Shown here: positions 16,829 through 26,606 of the stretch, one piece after another
How the letters are laid out: every line of letters starts with the position of its first letter
Numbering within the stretch: position 1 is the first letter of the stretch
The notes under the pieces: model-generated
Told to the model about the DNA's origin: nothing
Seen by the model: only the letters and a program-made list of their open reading frames with translations
Database searches by the model: none
Program-made: the position numbers and the translations under genes
Assembly (NCBI RefSeq): GCF_001546115.1
Contig: NZ_KQ955209.1
Coordinates: 368,992-432,991, forward strand
Origin: Paracoccus aminovorans
GTDB taxonomy: Bacteria > Pseudomonadota > Alphaproteobacteria > Rhodobacterales > Rhodobacteraceae
DNA: 64,000 bases
Reading direction: 5' to 3'

Positions 16829-17803
16829 ATGGCATATCCGAAACTGGCCGCCGCGCTGGCGGCCGTGATGGCGTTCGGCTCGGGCGCCTGGGCGCAGGAT
16901 TATCCGACGCGGCAGATCACCATGGTCGTGCCCTTCTCGGCCGGCGGACCGACCGATACCGTGGCGCGGCTGGTGGCGGAAAAGATGTCCTCGGACCTGG
17001 GCCAGCAGATCGTGGTGGAAAACGTCGGCGGCGCCGGCGGCACCCTGGGCGCGGGCAATGTCGCCAAGGCCGATCCGGACGGCTATACCGTGCTTCTGCA
17101 CCATATCGGCATGGCGACCTCGGCCACGCTCTATCGCAAGCTGGCCTATGACCCGCTGAACGCCTTCGACTATGTCGGCCTGGTGACCGAGGTGCCGATG
17201 GTCGTCGTCGCCCGCAAGGATTTCGAGCCGGCGGATTTCGCGGGCTTCACCGAATACGTCAAGGCCAATGCCGACAAGCTGACCCTGGCCAATGCCGGCA
17301 TCGGCTCGGCCAGCCACCTGTGCGGCATGCTGCTGATGCAGGCGCTGGAGGCGCCGCTGGTGACCGTTCCCTACAAGGGCACCGGCCCGGCGATGACCGA
17401 CCTGCTGGGCGGGCAGACCGACATCATGTGCGACCAGACCACCAACACCACCCAGCAGATCAAGGGCGGCACGATCAAGGCCTATGCCACCACCACAGCC
17501 GAGCGCCTTCCACTGTTCCCCGACCTGCCGACCGCGACCGAGGCCGGGCTGCCGGCGCTGCAGGTCGGCATCTGGCACGGCATCTATACCCCCAAGGGCA
17601 CCGCGCCCGAGATCAACGAGCGCCTGTCGCAATCGCTGCAAAAGGCGCTGGCCGACGAGGGCGTCGTCAAGGCCATGGCGGATCTCGGCACCGCGCCCGA
17701 GCCGGCCGAGAACGCCACCCCCGCCGCGCTGAAGGCCAAGCTGGAATCCGAGATCGCGCGCTGGAAGCCGGTCATCGAATCCGCCGGCGTCTATGCCGAC
17801 TGA
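16829..17803 (+). CDS. tctC: tripartite tricarboxylate transporter substrate-binding protein (TctC), first copy
   Basis: A 324-residue periplasmic binding protein of the Bug/TctC family. A signal peptide (KLAAALAAVMAFGSGAWAQ) precedes the typical N-terminus YPTRQITMVVPFSAGGPTDT. The family motif VGGAGGTLGAGNVAKADPDG and the binding-cleft segment VTVPYKGTGPAMTDLLGGQT are present. The ATG at 16829 follows AGGGGAGGAATCACGG. The protein captures a tri- or dicarboxylate in the periplasm and hands it to TctAB. A GC-rich hairpin between this gene and tctB probably raises the binding protein's yield relative to the membrane subunits. A second, diverged tctC ends the operon. Confidence 0.92.
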   Translation: MAYPKLAAALAAVMAFGSGAWAQDYPTRQITMVVPFSAGGPTDTVARLVAEKMSSDLGQQIVVENVGGAGGTLGAGNVAKADPDGYTVLLHHIGMATSATLYRKLAYDPLNAFDYVGLVTEVPMVVVARKDFEPADFAGFTEYVKANADKLTLANAGIGSASHLCGMLLMQALEAPLVTVPYKGTGPAMTDLLGGQTDIMCDQTTNTTQQIKGGTIKAYATTTAERLPLFPDLPTATEAGLPALQVGIWHGIYTPKGTAPEINERLSQSLQKALADEGVVKAMADLGTAPEPAENATPAALKAKLESEIARWKPVIESAGVYAD

Positions 17804-17811
17804 TCCCATCC

Positions 17812-17837
17812 GGCCCCGCCTGTCCGCGGGCGGGGCC
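17812..17837 (+). terminator. intercistronic hairpin between tctC and tctB
   Basis: GGCCCCGCC and GGCGGGGCC form a perfect nine-pair stem around an eight-base loop, without a following T-tract. It fits an mRNA-stabilising or partially terminating element that allows more binding protein than membrane protein to be made. Confidence 0.55.
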
Positions 17838-17854
17838 CCTGAAAGGGCGAACGC

Positions 17855-18316
17855 ATGACGACGAAACCCAAGGACAAGACCGACCTCGCCGCCGGCCTGC
17901 TGCTGATGGCAGCAGCCGCCTTCTTCGGCTGGCAGACGCTGGAGCTGGAAATCGGCACCTCGCTGCGCATGGGGCCGGGCTATTTCCCCATGGTGCTGTC
18001 GGGGCTGTTGTTCCTGCTCGGCGCGCTGGTGGCGCTGAAATCGCTCGGCCGCGAGGGCGAGCCCTTCGGCCCGATCGCCTGGCGCGGGCTGATCTTCATC
18101 CTGCCGGCGCCGGTGTTCTTCGGCCTGACGGTGCGCGGCCTCGGCTTCGTGCCGGCGCTGTTCGTGACCACGCTGATCGCGGCCCAGGCCTCGCGCCGGA
18201 TGCGGCCGCTGCCGGCGCTGGCCCTGGCGGTCGCGGTCACCATCCTGTCGACGCTGATCTTCAGCTATGGCCTCGGGCTGCCGTTCCGGCGCTTCGGCCC
18301 CTGGCTGCCGCTGTAG
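17855..18316 (+). CDS. tctB: tripartite tricarboxylate transporter small membrane subunit TctB
   Basis: A 153-residue membrane protein with four predicted hydrophobic segments and the family's short loop GTSLRMGPGYFPMVLSGLLF after the first helix. TctB is the small partner of TctA. Its length and its position between tctC and tctA agree with the family; sequence conservation outside the GPGYFP loop is normally low. The ATG lies 51 bp after tctC, downstream of the intercistronic hairpin, and tctA follows after nine bases. Confidence 0.9.
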   Translation: MTTKPKDKTDLAAGLLLMAAAAFFGWQTLELEIGTSLRMGPGYFPMVLSGLLFLLGALVALKSLGREGEPFGPIAWRGLIFILPAPVFFGLTVRGLGFVPALFVTTLIAAQASRRMRPLPALALAVAVTILSTLIFSYGLGLPFRRFGPWLPL

Positions 18317-18325
18317 GGGGCGCGC

Positions 18326-19834
18326 ATGGACCTGCTTTCCAACCTTGCCATGGGTTTTTCGGTCGCCTCGTCGCTGGCGAACCTGGCCTTCTGCCTGATC
18401 GGCGTCATCCTCGGCACGCTGATCGGCGTGCTGCCCGGCATCGGCGCCACCGCAACCATCGCCATGCTGCTGCCGATCACCTTCCAGCTGGAGCCGGTCA
18501 GCGCGCTGATCATGCTGGCCGGCATCTATTACGGCGCGCAATATGGCGGCTCGACCACGGCGATCCTGATCAACATGCCGGGCGAAAGCTCCTCGGCCGT
18601 GACCGCCATCGACGGCTACCAGATGGCGCGCAAGGGCCGGGCGGGCACGGCGCTGTCGGTGGCGGCGCTGGGGTCGTTCTTCGCCGGCACGGTCTCGACC
18701 TTCCTGGTGGCGATCTTCGCCCCGCCGCTGACCGAGATCGCGCTGAAATTCGGCGCGGCCGAGTATTTCAGCCTGATGGTGCTGGGTCTGGTGATGTCGG
18801 TGGCGCTGGCGCATGGCTCGGTCTTGAAGGCGCTGGCCATGGTGGTGCTGGGCCTGCTTCTGGGCATGGTCGGCACCGACATCTATACCGGCACGCCGCG
18901 GTTCACCCTGGGCATCACGCAATATGCCGACGGGCTGAACTTCGTCGCGCTCGCCGTGGGCGTCTTCGGCATCGCCGAGATCCTGCGCAACCTCGAGGAC
19001 GAGCACGACCGCGAGGTGATGACCAAGAACATCAACCGCCTGTTCCCGACCGGCGCGGAGCTGAAGCAGATGATCGGCCCGGTGCTGCGCGGCACCGGCG
19101 TCGGCTCGGTGCTGGGCATCCTGCCCGGCGGCGGCGCCATCCTCGCCAGCTTCGCCAGCTACACGGTCGAGAAGAAGCTGTCGAAAAACCCCGAGGAATT
19201 CGGCAAGGGCGCGCTGGCCGGCGTCGCCGGGCCGGAAAGCGCCAACAACGCGGGCGCGCAGACCTCGTTCATTCCGCTGCTGACCCTGGGCATCCCGGCG
19301 AACCCGGTGATGGCGCTGATGATCGGCGCGATGATCATCCAGGGCATCGTGCCGGGGCCGAACGTGGTCAGCGAACAGCCGCAGCTTTTCTGGGGCATCA
19401 TCGCGTCGATGTGGATCGGCAACCTGATGCTGGTGGTGCTGAACCTGCCCCTGATCGGGCTGTGGGTAAAGCTGCTGACCGTGCCCTATTACGTGCTGTT
19501 CCCGATCATCATGGCGATGTGCTCGATCGGCGTCTATTCGGTGGCGACGAACACCTATGACCTGTTCGCGGTCGCCTTCTTCGGGCTTCTGGGCTATGTC
19601 ATGACCAAGCTGCGCTGCGAGCCGGCGCCCCTGCTGCTGGGCTTCGTGCTGGGTCCGCTGCTGGAGGAAAACCTGCGCCGCGCCATGATCCTGTCGCGCG
19701 GCGATCCCTCGACCTTCGTGACCCGTCCGATCAGCCTGGTGCTGCTCTTGATGGCGGCGGCCGTGCTGGTGCTGGTCTTCACGCCGCAGATCCGCAAGCG
19801 GCGGGACGAGGTCTTTACCGAAAGCGATGCATAG
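18326..19834 (+). CDS. tctA: tripartite tricarboxylate transporter large membrane subunit TctA
   Basis: A 502-residue polytopic membrane protein of normal TctA length. The N-terminal signature GVLPGIGATATIAMLLPITF, the repeat MLAGIYYGAQYGGSTTAIL and the related second-half segment (GILPGGGAILASFASYTVEK) are present; this internal repeat is characteristic of the family. It forms the sodium- or proton-driven channel for the substrate delivered by TctC. It is embedded in the tctC-tctB-tctA-tctC order and probably cotranscribed from upstream of the first tctC. Confidence 0.95.
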   Translation: MDLLSNLAMGFSVASSLANLAFCLIGVILGTLIGVLPGIGATATIAMLLPITFQLEPVSALIMLAGIYYGAQYGGSTTAILINMPGESSSAVTAIDGYQMARKGRAGTALSVAALGSFFAGTVSTFLVAIFAPPLTEIALKFGAAEYFSLMVLGLVMSVALAHGSVLKALAMVVLGLLLGMVGTDIYTGTPRFTLGITQYADGLNFVALAVGVFGIAEILRNLEDEHDREVMTKNINRLFPTGAELKQMIGPVLRGTGVGSVLGILPGGGAILASFASYTVEKKLSKNPEEFGKGALAGVAGPESANNAGAQTSFIPLLTLGIPANPVMALMIGAMIIQGIVPGPNVVSEQPQLFWGIIASMWIGNLMLVVLNLPLIGLWVKLLTVPYYVLFPIIMAMCSIGVYSVATNTYDLFAVAFFGLLGYVMTKLRCEPAPLLLGFVLGPLLEENLRRAMILSRGDPSTFVTRPISLVLLLMAAAVLVLVFTPQIRKRRDEVFTESDA

Positions 19835-19844
19835 GAGGAAACGC

Positions 19845-20816
19845 ATGACCGCATCCATCACCCGCCGCCTGCTGTTGGGCGCCGCCATGGCGCTGGGGCT
19901 GGCCGGCGCCGCCCGCGCCGAATTCCCCGACCGCCAGATCACCCTGGTCATCCCCTTTGCCGCCGGCGGCTCGACCGACGTGGTCGGGCGCATCGTCGCC
20001 GACAAGATGGGCGCCGCCCTGGGCCAGCAGGTGATCGTGCAGAACGTCGGCGGTGCCGGCGGGTCCCTGGGCGCGGCCCAGGTCGCCAAGGCCGATCCCG
20101 ACGGCTATACGATCCTGATGGCCACCGTCGCCACCCATGCGCTGAACCCGCTGATCCTGAAGCAGAAACCCTATGACCCGGTGGCGGATTTCGCCCCGAT
20201 CTCGCTGCTGGTGCTGGTGCCGAACGTGCTGGCGGTGAATCCCGAACTGCCGGTCAACAGCGTGCAGGAGCTGATCGACCTGGCCAAGAAAGAGCCCGGC
20301 ACGCTGGCCTATGCCTCGTCCGGGAACGGCACGCCGCTGCACCTGTCGGGCGAGCTCTTCAAGTCCATGGCAGGCGTCGACATCACCCATATCCCCTACA
20401 AGGGCTCGGGCCCGGCACTGACCGACGTGCTGGGCAACCAGGTGCCGATCATCTTCGACAACCTGCCCTCGGCCTCGGGGCACATCGCCTCGGGCAAGCT
20501 GCGGGCACTGGGGGTGACGACGGCGGAGCGCGCGCCCAGCTTCCCCGACGTGCCGGCCATCGCCGAGACCCTGCCGGGATACGAGACCTATACTTGGAAC
20601 GCGCTTTTCGCCCCGGCCGGCACTCCGCCCGAGGTGGTCGCGGCGCTGAACAAGGCGGCGCTCACGGCCATGGCCGACCCGGCCGTGGCCGAGCGGATGA
20701 AGGAATTCTCGGCCAGCATCGTCGCCTCGACTCCCGAGGCGCTGGCCGAACACGTCAAGGCCGAGATGGCGAAATGGGAACCCGTGGTCCGCGACGCGAA
20801 CGTCAGCCTGGACTGA
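19845..20816 (+). CDS. TctC-family substrate-binding protein, second copy
   Basis: A 323-residue Bug/TctC protein with an Arg-Arg-containing signal peptide (SITRRLLLGAAMALGLAGAA, cleaved near ARA-EF). Family motifs are FPDRQITLVIPFAAGGSTDV, VGGAGGSLGAAQVAKADPDG and ITHIPYKGSGPALTDVLGNQ. The start at 19845 follows AGGAGGAAACGC directly; an upstream in-frame ATG is less well placed. The two binding proteins share the fold motifs but differ strongly through the middle, so they probably bind different ligands for one TctAB channel. A strong terminator follows, marking the end of the operon. Confidence 0.9.
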   Translation: MTASITRRLLLGAAMALGLAGAARAEFPDRQITLVIPFAAGGSTDVVGRIVADKMGAALGQQVIVQNVGGAGGSLGAAQVAKADPDGYTILMATVATHALNPLILKQKPYDPVADFAPISLLVLVPNVLAVNPELPVNSVQELIDLAKKEPGTLAYASSGNGTPLHLSGELFKSMAGVDITHIPYKGSGPALTDVLGNQVPIIFDNLPSASGHIASGKLRALGVTTAERAPSFPDVPAIAETLPGYETYTWNALFAPAGTPPEVVAALNKAALTAMADPAVAERMKEFSASIVASTPEALAEHVKAEMAKWEPVVRDANVSLD

Positions 20817-20837
20817 CGCGGCGGCAAGCGTTCCAAG

Positions 20838-20867
20838 GGGGCCGGGTCCGCGCGACCCGGCCCCTTT
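20838..20867 (+). terminator. Rho-independent terminator after the tct operon
   Basis: GGGGCCGGGTC pairs with GACCCGGCCCC (11 bp, five-base loop) and is followed by TTT. It lies 22 bp after the stop of the second tctC. Confidence 0.8.
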
Positions 20868-20927
20868 CATTCCCGCATGGTTTCATGGCAGGAAAGGCCG
20901 CAGAACCAATGCGGTGGGGGGAAGGGC

Positions 20928-21560
20928 ATGACGGCGACGACGGCGGTGCGGTTGACCCGTGCGGGGCTGGTCGGGACCGCCCGCGCCCTGCTCAGCCTGC
21001 GGGCGATCGACCTGCCGCCGCCCTCGGGCGCGCCGCGCATCCTGGTGGCGAACCACGTCAGCCATGCCGATTTCGTGGCGCTGTGGTCGGTGCTGCCGCC
21101 CGCGGCTCGCGCCCGCACCCGGCCCGTCGCCGGCGCCGATTACTGGGAACGCTCGGACCTGCGGGCCTGGATCGCGAACGAGGTGTTCCGCGCCGTGCTG
21201 ATCGACCGCGACCCGGCCAGCCGCCGCGGCGACCCGGTCGGCACCGTGGCGGCGGTGTTGCAGGGCGGCGAGGACGTGATCTTCTTCCCCGAGGGCACCC
21301 GCAACCTGACCGATGCCCGGCTCTTGCCGCTGAAATCCGGCATCTTCCACCTGGCCCGCGCCGTGCCGCAGGCCGAGATCGTGCCGGCCTGGATCCTGAA
21401 CCTGGACCGCATCCTGCCGAAAGGCGCCTTCCTGCCCGTGCCGCTGAACTGCGCCGTGCGCTTCGGCCAGCCCATGCGCCCCGAGACCGGCGAAAGCCGC
21501 GACGATTTCCTGTCCCGCCTCGGCGCCGCCATGCTGGCGCTGAGCCAGGCGAAAGGCTGA
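20928..21560 (+). CDS. PlsC-type 1-acylglycerol-3-phosphate acyltransferase-like protein
   Basis: A 210-residue acyltransferase of the PlsC family. The HX4D catalytic motif is NHVSHADF, and the glycerophosphate-binding motif is FFPEGTRNLTDARLLPLKSG. It lacks a strong N-terminal membrane helix. The ATG at 20928 is chosen for the GGGGGGAAGGGC preceding it; a longer in-frame start adds a low-quality leader. It is the first of three tightly coupled lipid genes: PlsC, then three bases later a CDP-diglyceride synthase, then an overlapping CDP-alcohol transferase. The order suggests a self-contained route from lysophosphatidate to a phospholipid or related product, separate from housekeeping copies. 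The specific product is unknown. Confidence 0.85.
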   Translation: MTATTAVRLTRAGLVGTARALLSLRAIDLPPPSGAPRILVANHVSHADFVALWSVLPPAARARTRPVAGADYWERSDLRAWIANEVFRAVLIDRDPASRRGDPVGTVAAVLQGGEDVIFFPEGTRNLTDARLLPLKSGIFHLARAVPQAEIVPAWILNLDRILPKGAFLPVPLNCAVRFGQPMRPETGESRDDFLSRLGAAMLALSQAKG

Positions 21561-21563
21561 GCC

Positions 21564-22502
21564 ATGGACCGTTTCCATTCCCCCTCGGCCTTTTTCTTCT
21601 ACGGGCTCTTCGTCTTCCTGCTGCTCGCCTCGCTCGTCGCGCGGCTGCTGATCCGCTCGGGCCGCGTCCGGGGCGAGATGGCCGGCAACCTCGCCGACCG
21701 CATCCGGGCCTGGTGGGTGATGATCGGCGTGCTGGCGCTGATCTTTACCCTGGGCGCCGGGGCGATCACGCTGTTCTTCGCGCTCTGTTCCATGGCGGCG
21801 CTGCGCGAATTCGCCACCATCACCCATACCCGGCGCGACGACCACGACGGGCTCGCCATCGCCTTCTATGTCGTCTTGCCGCTGCAATACCTGCTGGTCT
21901 ATTTCGAGGTCCCGGTCTTTGCCGCGCTGCTGATCCCGGTCTATTGCTTCCTGCTGCTGCCGGTCGTCACCGTCCTGAAGGGCGAGGTGCAGGGCTTCCT
22001 GACCCGGGTGTCGGAAACGCAATGGGCGCTGATGGTCTGCGTCTATTGCGTCTCGCATATCCCGGCGATCCTGACGCTGGACATTCCCGGGTATCGCTAC
22101 AGCGCCTTCACGCTGGTCGCCTGGCTGATCCTGGTCGTGCAGGCCTCGGACGTGCTGCAATATGTCTGGGGCAAGGCACTGGGGCGGCACCTGCTGGCGC
22201 CGCGCGTCTCGCCCTCGAAGACGGTCGAGGGGCTGGTCGGCGGCGTGCTCAGCGCCAGCGCGCTGGGGGTGGCGCTGGCGCCCTTCACGCCCTTCGGCTG
22301 GTGGCGGGCCGGGCTGGTCGCGCTGACCGTGACCATGTTCGGCTTCCTGGGCGGGCTCATCATGTCCGCCATCAAGCGCGACCGCGGCGTCAAGGACTGG
22401 GGCACGCTGGTGCAGGGCCATGGCGGCATCCTGGACCGGCTGGACAGCCTGGTGTTCTCGGCCCCGGTCTTCCTGCATATTCTCGCATGGGGGTGGTTAT
22501 GA
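21564..22502 (+). CDS. phosphatidate cytidylyltransferase (CdsA family, YnbB-like)
   Basis: A 312-residue membrane enzyme with about eight hydrophobic segments. The C-terminal signature of CDP-diglyceride synthases is intact: [13 protein letters not shown] followed by the acidic motif [20 protein letters not shown] and [14 protein letters not shown]. It makes CDP-diacylglycerol from phosphatidate and CTP. It lies between a PlsC-type acyltransferase and a CDP-alcohol phosphatidyltransferase, an arrangement like the Escherichia coli ynbA-ynbB pair, and is therefore probably a dedicated paralogue and not the housekeeping CdsA. The stop overlaps the next start (ATGA). Confidence 0.9.
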   Translation: MDRFHSPSAFFFYGLFVFLLLASLVARLLIRSGRVRGEMAGNLADRIRAWWVMIGVLALIFTLGAGAITLFFALCSMAALREFATITHTRRDDHDGLAIAFYVVLPLQYLLVYFEVPVFAALLIPVYCFLLLPVVTVLKGEVQGFLTRVSETQWALMVCVYCVSHIPAILTLDIPGYRYSAFTLVAWLILVVQASDVLQYVWGKALGRHLLAPRVSPSKTVEGLVGGVLSASALGVALAPFTPFGWWRAGLVALTVTMFGFLGGLIMSAIKRDRGVKDWGTLVQGHGGILDRLDSLVFSAPVFLHILAWGWL

Positions 22503-23140
22503 CCGAGGATTTCAGCCGGCGGCCGATCGCCAGCCGCAACACGAAATGGGCCGCGCATGTGACGCGGCGGCTGGTCGCCCGGGGCGTGGCGCCGAACCGC
22601 ATCTCGGCCGGCTCGGTCGTGGCGGCGGCACTGGCGGGTGGCGCCTTCGCCACGGCGGGCGCGGTCGGGCCGCTGTGGGGGATCGGGCTGCTCTTGGTCC
22701 TGGGTGCGGCGTTCACCCAGCTGCGGCTGCTCTGCAACCTCTTCGACGGGCTGGTCGCGGTCGAGGGCGGCATGGCCAGCCCCGACGGCGCCTTCTGGAA
22801 CGAGGTGCCGGACCGGCTGTCCGACCTGCTGATCCTGGCGGGCTTCGGCATGGCCTCGGGGCAGCTCGATCTGGGCCTCTTGGCCGGGGCGCTGGCGATC
22901 CTGACCGCCTATCTGCGCGAATTCGGCCGCGCGGCGGGCCTCGGCTCGGATTTCCGCGGGCCGGGGGCCAAGTCGCATCGCATGGCGGTGGTCACGCTGG
23001 GCGCGCTGGCGCAGGTCGCGGCCCTGATCGCCGGCTGGGGCTGGCCGATCCTGGCCTGGGCGCTGTGGCTGGTTCTGGCGCTGACGGCGGCGACCGTGAT
23101 CCGCCGCAGCCTGCGCATCCTGCGCCGGATGCGGGGCTAG
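22499..23140 (+). CDS. CDP-alcohol phosphatidyltransferase family protein with variant active-site motif
   Basis: A 213-residue membrane enzyme with about six hydrophobic segments. The catalytic motif of the family (DX2DGX2AR...GX3DX3D) is recognisable but altered: [13 protein letters not shown], then [13 protein letters not shown]. The first Asp is Asn, the usual Arg is Val, and the Asp after GX3 is Asn, with extra Asp residues further on. I believe this variant is typical of a YnbA-like subfamily and not decay, because the rest is well ordered. It would condense the CDP-diacylglycerol made by the preceding gene with an alcohol acceptor. Which alcohol is not predictable. The start ATG overlaps the upstream stop. 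Confidence 0.8.
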   Translation: MTEDFSRRPIASRNTKWAAHVTRRLVARGVAPNRISAGSVVAAALAGGAFATAGAVGPLWGIGLLLVLGAAFTQLRLLCNLFDGLVAVEGGMASPDGAFWNEVPDRLSDLLILAGFGMASGQLDLGLLAGALAILTAYLREFGRAAGLGSDFRGPGAKSHRMAVVTLGALAQVAALIAGWGWPILAWALWLVLALTAATVIRRSLRILRRMRG

Positions 23141-23265
23141 GCCCTTGCCCCGCGGGCGGGCCGGCACCAGATTTGTCAAAGAATCGCGTCAGGGGGGCTG
23201 AACTCGGCCGGCCTGCCGTGCTAACAGGCGCCCCAGCCCGGACAACAGACCAGAGAACCGAAGCC

Positions 23266-25104
23266 ATGCCCGCATATCGTTCCCGCACCACCACCCATGG
23301 CCGCAATATGGCAGGGGCCCGCGGCCTCTGGCGCGCCACCGGGGTCAAGAACAGCGATTTCGGCAAGCCCATCATCGCCATCGTCAACAGCTTCACCCAA
23401 TTCGTGCCCGGCCACGTCCACCTGAAGGATCTGGGCCAGATGGTGGCGCGCGAGGTCGAGGCGGCCGGCGGCATCGCCAAGGAATTCAACACCATCGCCG
23501 TGGACGACGGCATCGCCATGGGCCATGACGGGATGCTGTATTCCCTGCCCTCGCGCGAGCTGATCGCCGACTCGGTGGAATATATGGTCAACGCGCATTG
23601 CGCCGACGCCATGGTCTGCATCTCGAACTGCGACAAGATCACCCCCGGCATGCTGCTGGCGGCGATGCGGCTGAACATCCCGGCGATCTTCGTCTCGGGC
23701 GGGCCGATGGAGGCGGGCAAGGTCACGCTGGGCGACGGGCGCACCGTGGCGCTGGACCTGGTGGACGCCATGGTCGCGGCGGCCGACGACACCGTTTCGG
23801 ACGCCGACCTGGCCGCCATCGAGGAAGCCGCCTGCCCGACCTGCGGCTCCTGTTCGGGCATGTTCACCGCGAACTCGATGAACTGCCTGACCGAGGCGCT
23901 GGGTCTGTCGCTGCCCGGCAACGGCTCGACGCTCGCCACCCACGCCTTGCGCAAGGGGCTGTTCCTGGAGGCCGGGCGCCGCGCGGTCGAGATCGCGAAG
24001 CGCTATTACGAACAGGACGACGATTCGGTGCTGCCGCGCAATATCGCCCGGAAATCGGCCTATGAGAACGCCATGGCGCTGGACATCGCCATGGGCGGCT
24101 CGACCAATACCGTGCTGCACCTGTTGGCGGTGGCGCAGGAAGGCGGCGTCGATTTCACCATGGACGACATCGACCGGCTGTCGCGCAAGGTGCCGTGCCT
24201 CTGCAAGGTCGCGCCGAACAAGGCCGACGTGCATATGGAGGACGTCCACCGCGCCGGCGGCATCATGGCCATCCTGGGCGAACTGGACCGCGCCGGGCTG
24301 ATCGACCGCGACTGCACCACGGTCCACGCCCCCACCATCGGCGCCGCCATCGACCAATGGGACATCGCGAAATCGAACGACCCGGCGGCGCGCGAACTGT
24401 TCCTGGCCGCCCCGGGCGGCGTGCCGACGCAGACCGCCTTCAGCCAGGCGACGCTGTGGCCGGACCTGGACACCGACCGGGAAAAGGGCGTGATCCGCTC
24501 GGCCAGGACGCCGTTCTCTAAGGACGGCGGGCTAGCGGTGCTGCGCGGCAATATCGCGGTGGACGGCTGCATCGTGAAGACGGCGGGCGTGGACGAATCG
24601 ATCCTGGTCTTCACCGGCACGGCCAAGGTCTATGAAAGCCAGGACGCGGCCGTCTCGGGCATCCTGACCGGCAAGGTCGAGGCCGGCGACGTGGTCGTCA
24701 TCCGCTACGAAGGCCCGAAAGGCGGGCCAGGCATGCAAGAGATGCTGTATCCGACCAGCTATCTGAAGTCGAAGGGCCTGGGCAAGGCCTGCGCGCTGAT
24801 CACCGACGGCCGCTTCTCGGGCGGCACCTCGGGCCTGTCGATCGGCCATGCCTCGCCCGAGGCGGCGGCAGGCGGCACCATCGGCCTGGCCCGCGACGGC
24901 GACCGGATTGAGATCGACATCCCGAACCGCACCATCCACCTGGCCGTCCCGGACGAGGAACTGGCCGCCCGCCGGGCCGAGCAGGACGCCAAGGGCTGGA
25001 AACCGGCGCAGAAACGCCAGCGCCAGGTTTCGGACGCGCTGCGGGTCTATGCGCAATTCGCCAGCTCCGCCGACAAGGGCGCGGTGCGGGTGCTGCCGGA
25101 ATAA
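23266..25104 (+). CDS. ilvD: dihydroxy-acid dehydratase
   Basis: A 612-residue enzyme of branched-chain amino acid synthesis, converting 2,3-dihydroxy-isovalerate (and the methylvalerate homologue) to the 2-oxo acid. The length matches the E. coli enzyme. Fe-S ligands are visible as Cys122 ([10 protein letters not shown]) and the [11 protein letters not shown] cluster (Cys190, 193, 196). The C-terminal signature [20 protein letters not shown] is complete. The ATG at 23266 is the only start consistent with the [20 protein letters not shown]-terminus. The gene is monocistronic, with a strong bidirectional terminator just downstream. I saw no leader peptide or riboswitch in the 125-bp gap upstream. 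Confidence 0.96.
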   Translation: MPAYRSRTTTHGRNMAGARGLWRATGVKNSDFGKPIIAIVNSFTQFVPGHVHLKDLGQMVAREVEAAGGIAKEFNTIAVDDGIAMGHDGMLYSLPSRELIADSVEYMVNAHCADAMVCISNCDKITPGMLLAAMRLNIPAIFVSGGPMEAGKVTLGDGRTVALDLVDAMVAAADDTVSDADLAAIEEAACPTCGSCSGMFTANSMNCLTEALGLSLPGNGSTLATHALRKGLFLEAGRRAVEIAKRYYEQDDDSVLPRNIARKSAYENAMALDIAMGGSTNTVLHLLAVAQEGGVDFTMDDIDRLSRKVPCLCKVAPNKADVHMEDVHRAGGIMAILGELDRAGLIDRDCTTVHAPTIGAAIDQWDIAKSNDPAARELFLAAPGGVPTQTAFSQATLWPDLDTDREKGVIRSARTPFSKDGGLAVLRGNIAVDGCIVKTAGVDESILVFTGTAKVYESQDAAVSGILTGKVEAGDVVVIRYEGPKGGPGMQEMLYPTSYLKSKGLGKACALITDGRFSGGTSGLSIGHASPEAAAGGTIGLARDGDRIEIDIPNRTIHLAVPDEELAARRAEQDAKGWKPAQKRQRQVSDALRVYAQFASSADKGAVRVLPE

Positions 25105-25123
25105 GGCCCGGCGGCAGGACATG

Positions 25124-25153
25124 AAAAAGGGGCGCCGCGCGGGCGCCCCTTTT
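25124..25153. terminator. bidirectional Rho-independent terminator
   Basis: AAAAGGGGCGCC and GGCGCCCCTTTT form a near-perfect inverted repeat with A- and T-runs at opposite ends. It can therefore stop transcription from ilvD on the left and from the convergent beta-propeller gene on the right. Confidence 0.9.
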
Positions 25154-25169
25154 GCGTCTCGGGCCGGGA

Positions 25170-26312
25170 TCAGTCCAGCTTGGACAGGTCCACGCGCAGC
25201 ACCGAATCCACCGCGTCCTTGCGGAAATCCGGGTGCTCGTCGCCATGCGGCACCTTGACGGTCACGAACAGCAGCTTGCCGTCCTGGCTGACCTCCAGGC
25301 TGTTCGGATGCGTCGGCAGCGACAGTTCATGCTTGACCGCCAAGGCCTTGGCGTCGATCACCACCAGCTTGCCGGTGCCCTTGGGCTCCTCCTTGCTGAC
25401 GCCGCGGGTGGTGGCATAGACCTCGTCGCGATCCGCGTTATAGACCACGTCCAGCGTGCCCGTGCCGGCCGGGACCGTGCCGATCAGCTTGCCGTCCTCG
25501 GTGCCGAAGACATAGATCTGGCCGGAGTTGGCATCGGCCGCGAAGAGCCGCCCGCCCTGCGCGTCCAGCGCCAGGTTGACGAAGAAATGCTTGGAATCGT
25601 CCTTGGCCGTGCCTTTGGTGTCGCCGGTCGAGAAGCCGCCGACCCGCTCGCCCGAGGCAGCGTCATAGACTGCGACCTCGTCGATGCCGCCGCCGCCGAC
25701 ATAGACCCGGCCCTTGTCGCTGTCGACGGCGAGCCCCGCCGACCACAGGCCCGAACCGTCGACGCGCTTGACCAGCTCGGCCTTTTCGCCGTCCACGATC
25801 CACAGCGCGCCCTTTTCGGTCGGGCTGGTGACATAGACGCGGTGGGTCTTTTCATCGACCGCGACCATGCGGGTATGCTCATAGCCCTCGCCGTCCTTCT
25901 GGCCCAGTTGCACCGTGCCGGTCACCACGCCGCTTTGCGCATCGAGGATGCTCAGCTTGCCGCTCATGGTATTGCCGACGTAAAGCCGGCCCAGGTCGCG
26001 GTCCATCGCCAGGGCGAAGGCGCCGTCGGGCAGCTGGATGCGGCGCTTGACGGAAAGGTCGTCGCGGTCGAGCAGCCAGACATAACCGGCGCTCGGCCCC
26101 TCGAAGCTGGGGTTCGAGGCGACGAAAAGCACGCCCTGGTCGGCATCGTCCAGCAGCTCATAGGCGCCGGGGATGATGTCCTGGCGCATCACCGCATCGG
26201 CATAGCCCGCGGGCTGAACCAAGGCGGCCGAGTCCTGCGCCAAGGCCGGGGCGGCCAGCGTCATCGCCAGCAGCAGGGGCAGGATCGCGCGTTTGGCAAA
26301 TGTTTTCCTCAT
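25170..26312 (-). CDS. periplasmic YncE-like beta-propeller protein
   Basis: A 380-residue exported protein with a signal peptide (RKTFAKRAILPLLLAMTLAA, cleavage near ALA-QD). Repeated blades of the YVTN/NHL type follow, for example LGRLYVGNTMSGKLSILDAQ, THRVYVTSPTEKGALWIVDG and KGRVYVGGGGIDEVAVYDAA. About seven such units would close a propeller. YncE-like proteins are periplasmic and sometimes iron-regulated; no enzymatic residues are evident. It is a single gene between a shared terminator on one side and a divergent zinc peptidase on the other. The 294-bp divergent gap holds no further gene that I can support. Confidence 0.85.
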   Translation of the reverse strand: MRKTFAKRAILPLLLAMTLAAPALAQDSAALVQPAGYADAVMRQDIIPGAYELLDDADQGVLFVASNPSFEGPSAGYVWLLDRDDLSVKRRIQLPDGAFALAMDRDLGRLYVGNTMSGKLSILDAQSGVVTGTVQLGQKDGEGYEHTRMVAVDEKTHRVYVTSPTEKGALWIVDGEKAELVKRVDGSGLWSAGLAVDSDKGRVYVGGGGIDEVAVYDAASGERVGGFSTGDTKGTAKDDSKHFFVNLALDAQGGRLFAADANSGQIYVFGTEDGKLIGTVPAGTGTLDVVYNADRDEVYATTRGVSKEEPKGTGKLVVIDAKALAVKHELSLPTHPNSLEVSQDGKLLFVTVKVPHGDEHPDFRKDAVDSVLRVDLSKLD

Positions 26313-26606
26313 TCCGTGTCCTTCTTCTGTCCTTGCGTCGAAAACCTCGGAAGCGCGAGACCCGCGTTTCGCGGCGCGCCAGCTTGCGCCCCCTGCGCCG
26401 GACAGGCGCCGCCCGGCGCGGGAGAGCCGAAAAGGGTCGAATGCGTGTCACCGGGGGGCCGCCTGCCAGCTTTGTCCGCCTGTCTAGGCAGATTTCCGCG
26501 ATCGCGCAATGTCCGATGCAAACAGTCGGAAATCATCCGCTCCTTCACGCGGAACCCATCCGGTGCCGGCGTCGTTCGTCGCAGGCACCAGAAAGGCACC
26601 GGCGCA

